This document shows positions 58,942-64,000 of a stretch of 64,000 nucleotides of DNA, piece after piece. The notes beneath the pieces are model-generated. The model was not told the DNA's origin and searched no databases. It worked only from the letters and a program-made list of their open reading frames with translations. The stretch's first letter is position 1. Every line of letters starts with the position of its first letter. The translations under genes and the position numbers were made by a program. The DNA comes from Plazaster borealis (lineage: Eukaryota > Echinodermata > Asteroidea > Forcipulatida > Labidiasteridae): positions 1,736,001 through 1,800,000 of the forward strand of contig CM037459.1 in NCBI GenBank assembly GCA_021014325.1, read 5' to 3'.

Positions 58942-59223
58942 GGTTTGCGGTAACACCATGTGTATATCTACTTTGCTGTGTAGATTTTGTTCTTTCTAGA
59001 ACTTGTCTTGCTATGTATTCTACTGCCGCGGAGTAGATTTTGGAATTCGGAAGACTATTCTACTGCCGCAGGGTAGATTTCAGAACTTGGTAGTCTGCGG
59101 CAGTAGAATAGTCTCCCAAATTCCGAAATCTACTCCGTGGCAGTAGAATACATAGCAAGACAAGTTCTCAAAGAACAAAATCTACACAGCAGAGTAGATA
59201 AACACATGGTGTTACCGCAAACC
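58942..59223. repeat. 282-bp palindrome (foldback element)
   Basis: GGTTTGCGGTAACACCATGT at the left matches the inverted right end. Internal TATTCTACTGCCGCGGAGTA words recur four times in alternating orientation. It sits in copy 2 and splits sequence that is continuous around 35150-35170 in copy 1. Confidence 0.85.
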
Positions 59224-59327
59224 GAATATACATAACTATAGTTTCCGTTAAGTGTTAAGATATCATTGAGTAAGAATGCTACATAAAAATTAAATAGTCG
59301 GACAATTTGCAAATATTGGATGGTCCA

Positions 59328-59804
59328 AAGTACTGGAACTCCCTCAGCAATGAAATAAAAATATGTAAGAGCCTTCAGTCGTTCAAGAAAAAACTTTAAA
59401 ATGAATTTATTGGTAAATACCGAGTCCTCAAGTCCTCAATTTGTCCTGGTATTGTTAGATGTAGATCCAATTTGTTACAATAATTATTGCTATTGTCTCC
59501 AACTCAATTATTTATCTGAATGCCGCCGTGCGGTGAGCCTGCCCAACTATCTGTTGTCCTGTTTGTGTTTGTCTTGTGTCCTCATTGTGTGTTTACGTAA
59601 TCATTAATGTTACATTATACTTGTAGATTCCCAACTCAGTACTTCCTAAACCCAGTTATATAAATGTCGGGGGTCTCCACCCAACAAGCTTGCTTTTAGG
59701 AGACTCCCACCACTTACTCATTACATTGTATCTAGTACCGTATGTGCATTTTGGTGTGAGCAAACTGATTGAGTGGAAATAAACTGAACTGAACTGAACT
59801 GAGG
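59328..59804 (+). pseudogene. LINE 3' remnant with ACTGA tail
   Basis: KYWNSLSNEIKICKSLQSFK then KKL and a stop (59328-59399) match the C-terminal WNSL..EI....L.SFKKKL pattern of LINE polymerases. A 3' UTR and a tail of four ACTGA units near 59782-59802 follow. It lies in copy 2 only. Confidence 0.7.
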
Positions 59805-60340
59805 TGAAATCAGGACTATTCCATTTCACAAGGCAAAGCTGAGTGAATTGGTAAATTTCACCAAGTGAGTATATTCTGCAACAATGCACGAAAGAAATGC
59901 ATCCAGTATTTTATTTATACAACTTACACACACATCCTTGTCATTTGAACTTTGTTCGCTATAAACACCAAACAGGCACAGAAACTCGTCCACCCCACAC
60001 TCTGATATTCTATTAAAAAAACCTTATAAACGACATGGACGACTCCACCCAGACACCAACCTTGTCTGCCATGACACGAAGTTGCCTCATTTGGACAAAT
60101 GAGCTGGGAATGTTTATTTTGGGAACGACGCTGCAAATGGTTATCAACATTGGACTCCAACATTCATCTGTGGAGCGTCACGGCAGTAAATACATGGCAA
60201 AATAAAGGAAGACACTCAACACTGGTTCCACCAATGAAATGACAAGGATCTCTGTGTGTGGTATATAATGATTATTATATATTCTATATCTTAGTTCTTG
60301 AACTTTTCAAGAGAGTTGTTGAACCCTTTAAATCTTTGTT

Positions 60341-60609
60341 TCATTTTTGGGGTGGGTACCCAGACCCATCAGGAGGTTGGGGGTACCCAGACCCATCAGG
60401 GGGTGGGTACCCGGGTGAACCTCCTGGGTAGGCAGGGTCACCTTGTTGAGGGGGACACATGGGATCCCATGTAGGTTGATGGGCTGGCAGGCTGTAGGTT
60501 GGGTATTGAGGGGCGTACATGAGTTTACCGAATGTGTAGTCGTAGCCGCTCTTGCTTGGGATCTCTTGGAGTCCCTCTATGGCCAGCTCGTAGCTTGGAG
60601 GAGGCAGTT
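60341..60609 (-). CDS. alpha-arrestin copy 2, terminal exon with PPPSY box
   Basis: Acceptor TTACTCAG and stop at 60341-60343. Apart from the repeat tail, only two residues differ from copy 1 over about 76, and about four bases over 225 nt. Three GYP-type units replace the five of copy 1. Confidence 0.9.
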
Positions 60610-63318
60610 CTGAGTAATTGAAATTAAGGCAATACAATAAGAATCAAACACGGCAAGGATTCTTCAAAGTTACTGCTGTGTATTACAGGCCTTCGTAAAA
60701 GAACGCCACATTAAATCAGATAATTTTTTGGGGCATACCCTAGGAAGTGTTTTTGGGAAGTGGTGTGACATTTTAGATGAACAATGAGAGAAGTTTAAAG
60801 ATAAACATCCCCCCAACCACACACACAGTTGTGTTACATACGGACATTGCTGTTATATAGGCAAGAAAAAAAACAATCTTACAACCGTTCCTATTTTGGT
60901 TGAAAGTTGTTCATAGTGAGCGGATTTTGGCACTGGCCATCCCATAATCTACATCAGTTTGATTCAAACAACCGCAATTTTTTTTAGTGAAAATGCTTCC
61001 TTTTTTAATGAAAATAAAACTTTGTAATTATTTTGTGAATATATTGAGTGGATGTGTGTTATTCCACATGTCAGAAGACACAACAGCAGGTGGACATTTT
61101 TTTAAATATATTGTTTTATGAGAGATTGCCTAACATCACAAGGCCGGACTACACTTAACTGATTTGTGCTGTCAACCCACATCAACTGTCACCAGGGGTA
61201 CGCTGCCACCTACTCCTTGAGCTGACACAGGGTTACCCCCTTCACAGTCCATAAGGATGTAGGCATGGGTATCATCCACTAGGAGCCTGGCTAGTAGAGC
61301 AGAATGCAATACCTTCCCAACTTTTTACGAAGCAATTATGGTTAAGTGCCTTTAGTCAAAGTCTTCTGTGTTAATGGTTAGAAACACTTTCATCCCCAAG
61401 ACTGAGACCTCAAAGTCCGAAACTGAGACCTCCCCATCAAGACCAAGACCGAGACAGAAATCTCTGACAAAAATTTACTGTAGACAATAAGATTTTCAAA
61501 GCCCACTTCCTTTATTTTTAATGCTGAACCACAGCTTTTTTCCTGTATGATGGCTTCGCTCAGCCTTCACTATTGGACTGTTGGTGTCACATACTCACTA
61601 TGTGGTGTGCGCAGAAAGTGAGGACAGCACGGCACCACCCTCCAAGAAAAACCCCCACCCCAAAACATCACAGGGCCAGCTTGGAAATTACACTCTCAAT
61701 GACATGATATTCTTTTTGGTTCCTTTTTCAATTTTGATATCTTTTTGGACGATTATGAAATTAAGGTCTTGAAAGGCCTCGACATGAGACCCTGAGAACT
61801 TTGCTCCGAGACTGGACCAAGTCTTCAAAATCGAGACCTGGAAACAGCTGAGACTTCAACAAATTGGGTCTCAAGACGAGACCTAAAACACTGAGTAACA
61901 CACAAGGAAACTGACTTCCAAAATGGTTCAACCAAGATTAGTTGTGGTGATGACGTTGAGTGAATCGGATCAACAGAAAAGTGTTGCCTTACCATTGACT
62001 GAAGGTTGTTGTGTGACAACACCAGTAGCTTGTAGAAAGGAAGATTGCTTCAACGGAATGGTTCCTATGGTGATTGGCAGTTTCACTTTAGCACCAAATG
62101 GAATGTTTGATACATCACCTTCAAACTAAACGCACAAATTAAAAAAATTCAGATATTAATAAGGGAATAAAAGAGTAGACTACAAGGTCTTATAAGGCCT
62201 TTTAAAATTGACAGGGTTGTGGCGAAGTCCTATATCGCATGGACACGACCCTGCAAGGTGTTAAACAGCTGTTTAAGACTGAGTCACCAATCTTTTATTC
62301 CCATTCATGAATACCTTTCCGTTAAAAACATCCCACAACCTTTAGAAGTTGAGATTAAATCTGACAGTTTAGCCTTAGCTCGCCTCCACTCTGCGTTGAA
62401 TTTCTATCCATGTTGAGTGCCAGGTAGCGCTTATGCTTAACTTTCAAATTATCGCATGCAAGTTGCAAACTTGTGTAAGCTAATAAGCAAGCTACCAACT
62501 TAATTTGGGCCGAGAAATTTGCGTGCTCCACGCAATCATCTGATAGCGCCCTCTTGTGATTAAACTTCCACAGGCCATGTTTAAACACTCCTCAACAGTG
62601 TTTATAATGCACGTTTAAACACTCCTCAACAGTGTTTATAATGCACGTTTAAACATGGCCACGTGATCTCCTCTCGACCAATCAGAATAGGTAAACTGTA
62701 CCGGGTATTTATGAATGGAGGTTTTCTGTTGTTGTTGGGTTTTTTGTTCACTTTAAGTAAGAAGGCTTGGAAGTACGCAAGAGGGAGGCAACTTTATTAG
62801 AATAGCAGCAGATCTATTTGAGCTTTTTTTAAGAGACACCGAAAATGTTCATCCCAAAAAATTTGAATCTGAGAAGCGTTACCGACAGTAACGTTTCTCA
62901 GATTGTGTTTTCCAATTGCAGATTATTCTTCATGCGTTGACATAACCACTCCAGATTTTGGGCAATATCTCAAAAACGCTACCACCTTTTGAAATGAAAT
63001 TTTCACAGGTTAGTTTTATGATATATATCTACAACTATATAGGATTGGAACAGACAGTGGGTTCCAATTATCAAACGTATACAATCCCTTTAAGTATTTA
63101 CTATAATACCAACAGGATCATCTTACCTCTACCAGATACTCAATCTTGATGATATTGCAACCCTGTGGTCCTGTAGGTGGGATGGCTGGTACCACTAGAG
63201 GGCTCCAGTCCATCCTTGCCGTCTCTCCTGGCCCGCATCCAGTCCCCTTGACTTTGACAACAGGATTATCATTTGTTTGGGTGTTTCTATGAGGGAGGGT
63301 TGAGTAGAGAACCACCTT
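60341..63318 (-). CDS. arrestin domain-containing protein, copy 2 (partial: last three coding exons; 5' part beyond window)
   Basis: Exons in transcript order are 63127-63318, 61993-62125 and 60341-60609, with the same phases as copy 1 exons 5-7, and open throughout (197 codons plus stop). No frameshift or early stop is seen, so this looks like a functional tandem paralogue rather than a pseudogene. It keeps the C-domain core, LPITIGTIPL and the PPPSYELAIE box. Its repeat tail is shorter, ending GSGYPPQK. Exons 1-4 would lie to the right: by the spacing in copy 1, exon 4 is expected near 64.6 kb. Confidence 0.88.
61123..61350 (-). mobile_element. SINE (second subfamily) lacking its tRNA head, copy 2
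   Basis: Matches 39880-40110 (TCAACTGTCACCAGGGGTAC, TCCATAAGGATGTAGGCATG) but stops before the tRNA-like part and joins TTTAGTCAAAGTC. Confidence 0.65.
61993..62125 (-). CDS. alpha-arrestin copy 2, exon equivalent to copy 1 exon 6
   Basis: Same length (133 nt) and same splice sites as copy 1 exon 6. It encodes FEGDVSNIPFGAKVKLPITI then GTIPLKQSSF. It is diverged in sequence but not in frame. Confidence 0.87.
62160..62303. repeat. inverted repeat, copy 2 counterpart of 40235-40377
   Basis: AATAAGGGAATAAAAGAGTA and CAATCTTTTATTCCCATT ends with AGGGTTGTGG / CACGACCCTG inside. Confidence 0.8.
62577..62661. repeat. short tandem and palindromic repeat
   Basis: A 39-bp unit (GTTTAAACACTCCTCAACAG then TGTTTATAATGCAC) occurs twice, bordered by CATGTTTAAAC / GTTTAAACATG. 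Confidence 0.85.
62846..63093. mobile_element. TTAA MITE family ii, one end truncated, copy 2 only
   Basis: Family ii interior in inverse orientation (TTTGAATCTGAGAAGCGTTA, GATATATATCTACAACTATA), ending CAATCCCTTTAA. No counterpart at the equivalent place in copy 1, so a later insertion or differential loss. Confidence 0.75.
63127..63318 (-). CDS. alpha-arrestin copy 2, exon equivalent to copy 1 exon 5
   Basis: Acceptor CCTCATCAG, donor GTAAGA, phase 0 at both ends, 64 codons (two more than copy 1). The start KVVLYSTLPHRN differs from copy 1; the second half (ARMDWSPLVVPAIPPTG onward) is identical to copy 1 except for one residue near the end (EYLVE versus EYFVE). Confidence 0.88.
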
Positions 63319-63377
63319 CTGATGAGGCAAAGTGAAGAATAACTCAGACTCCAAAATCAAAGTGTCTATTGTATGTT

Positions 63378-64000
63378 AAGTGTAATCAGTTGTGCGTAAA
63401 GCATGTGGCAATGTGCAAAAGAATGAAATGCACAACAGGCAAAGAGCACACTTCCATGTACCCATACTATGTGAAACATTATACAAATATAACGTTCTTT
63501 ATTTCAGGTGGACAGGCGATATTAGCTCTCCCAAGGAAGTGGACAAACTAGTTCCTGAGGCAAAGGGGAACTAGTTTGTCAACTATTAATACCAAGTGGA
63601 GCTCTAATCGACTATCCACCCGAAATAAACCATGTTATATTTGTTTAACTGTATACCTCTCTTGGGAAAGCACAACATTTACATGTGCCACCATCTTTTC
63701 ATGTGCATGTAGCAAACGATGTTAATGTGCGACGTGTGTAAATGCGCATGCGAGCGATAGTTCAACGATTGCTCCGTAAAGCACATGCGTAGACTGTTAC
63801 ACATGCGACAGTCTACTACGCATGCGTATTTGCCCTGTGCATGAATACCGGCGTGCCCGCTTAGTAAACACCAAAAATAGCATCTTGCACGTGATGGTGA
63901 ATGGACCAGAGAGACTTCCGCTCTCGATCATGAACATGTATGAGTCATAGTAACAGGAACTAATACGCTTTCAAGACGCAGTTTAATTGAAATGGATAAC
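63378..64000. other. copy 2 equivalent of 43040-43620, intronic
   Basis: Continues the duplicate past exon 5-equivalent (intron 4). Includes the hairpin at 63470-63630 and one 51-bp unit. No exon before the window edge. Confidence 0.7.

Larger units (their letters stand above)
57385..64000 (+). repeat. tandem segmental duplicate (copy 2) of about 31.75-43.9 kb
   Basis: Matching landmarks occur in the same order and orientation: 31770-32160 with 57390-57720; 34700-35240 with 58370-58890; 35226-35330 with 59803-59900; 36060-36860 with 59930-60640; 38406-38960 with 61352-61910; 40235-40377 with 62160-62303; and 43040-43620 with 63378-63850. Copy 2 is much shorter because copy 1 carries additional insertions (37.4-38.4 kb, LINE/SINE at 39.0-39.6 kb, the 41.2-41.7 kb element, a MITE at 42.7 kb) and satellite expansions. 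Confidence 0.85.

Noticed and set aside
60341..63318. Copy 2 alpha-arrestin as a pseudogene
   Set aside because: All three visible exons keep splice sites, phases and open frames despite large intron changes.

Overview
This is a 64 kb stretch of animal nuclear DNA: spliced genes with GT-AG introns, AT-rich intergenic sequence, and many tRNA-derived SINEs, LINE tails, foldback MITEs and minisatellites. One 500-base run of N (18001-18500) marks a draft assembly. The dispersed TTAA-flanked MITEs and tRNA-Leu-type SINEs suggest a marine deuterostome, probably an echinoderm. That is an inference from repeat style, not a proof. No prokaryotic features, operons or CRISPR arrays are present.

Layout. 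(1) About 5.27-11.19 kb, plus strand: the last four or five coding exons of a gene I cannot name. They encode a low-complexity, probably signalling/adaptor protein with a proline-rich segment, several basic-Ser sites of 14-3-3 type and an Ala-Pro-Arg-Ala repeat. Its 5' exons are not recognisable in the window. (2) About 11.3-24.7 kb: gene-poor and repeat-rich, with TTAA MITEs, a PIF/Harbinger remnant carrying the start of a transposase, a 19-bp satellite, tRNA-like repeats and the N gap. (3) 24735-26726, minus strand: an intronless gene for a 663-residue immunoglobulin-superfamily receptor with three Ig domains, one membrane span and a cytoplasmic tail with YxN, ITIM-like and ITSM-like tyrosine motifs. 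(4) About 26.7-36.4 kb: intergenic, with a 570-bp near-perfect palindrome and a 17-bp satellite. (5) 36455-52156, minus strand: a complete seven-coding-exon alpha-arrestin (ARRDC2/3/4-like). All splice phases agree and give 448 residues. (6) About 57.4-64.0 kb: a tandem segmental duplicate of about 31.8-43.9 kb. It carries the last three coding exons of a second alpha-arrestin gene, whose 5' half lies beyond the right edge.

The two alpha-arrestins share a NEDD4-binding-type PPSY motif and a Tyr-Gly-Pro repeat tail, with five GYPPP-type units in copy 1 and three in copy 2. Exon 7 and half of exon 5 are almost identical between the copies while exon 6 is diverged, which suggests gene conversion. 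Comparing the copies also gives an exact filled/empty site for one MITE: one TTAA empty, TTAA on both sides filled. That shows TTAA target duplication by direct reading.

I found no convincing new molecular system. The most useful leads are the intronless ITIM/ITSM receptor, the unnamed phospho-motif gene, the TTAA MITE empty site, and the patchwork identity of the arrestin pair.
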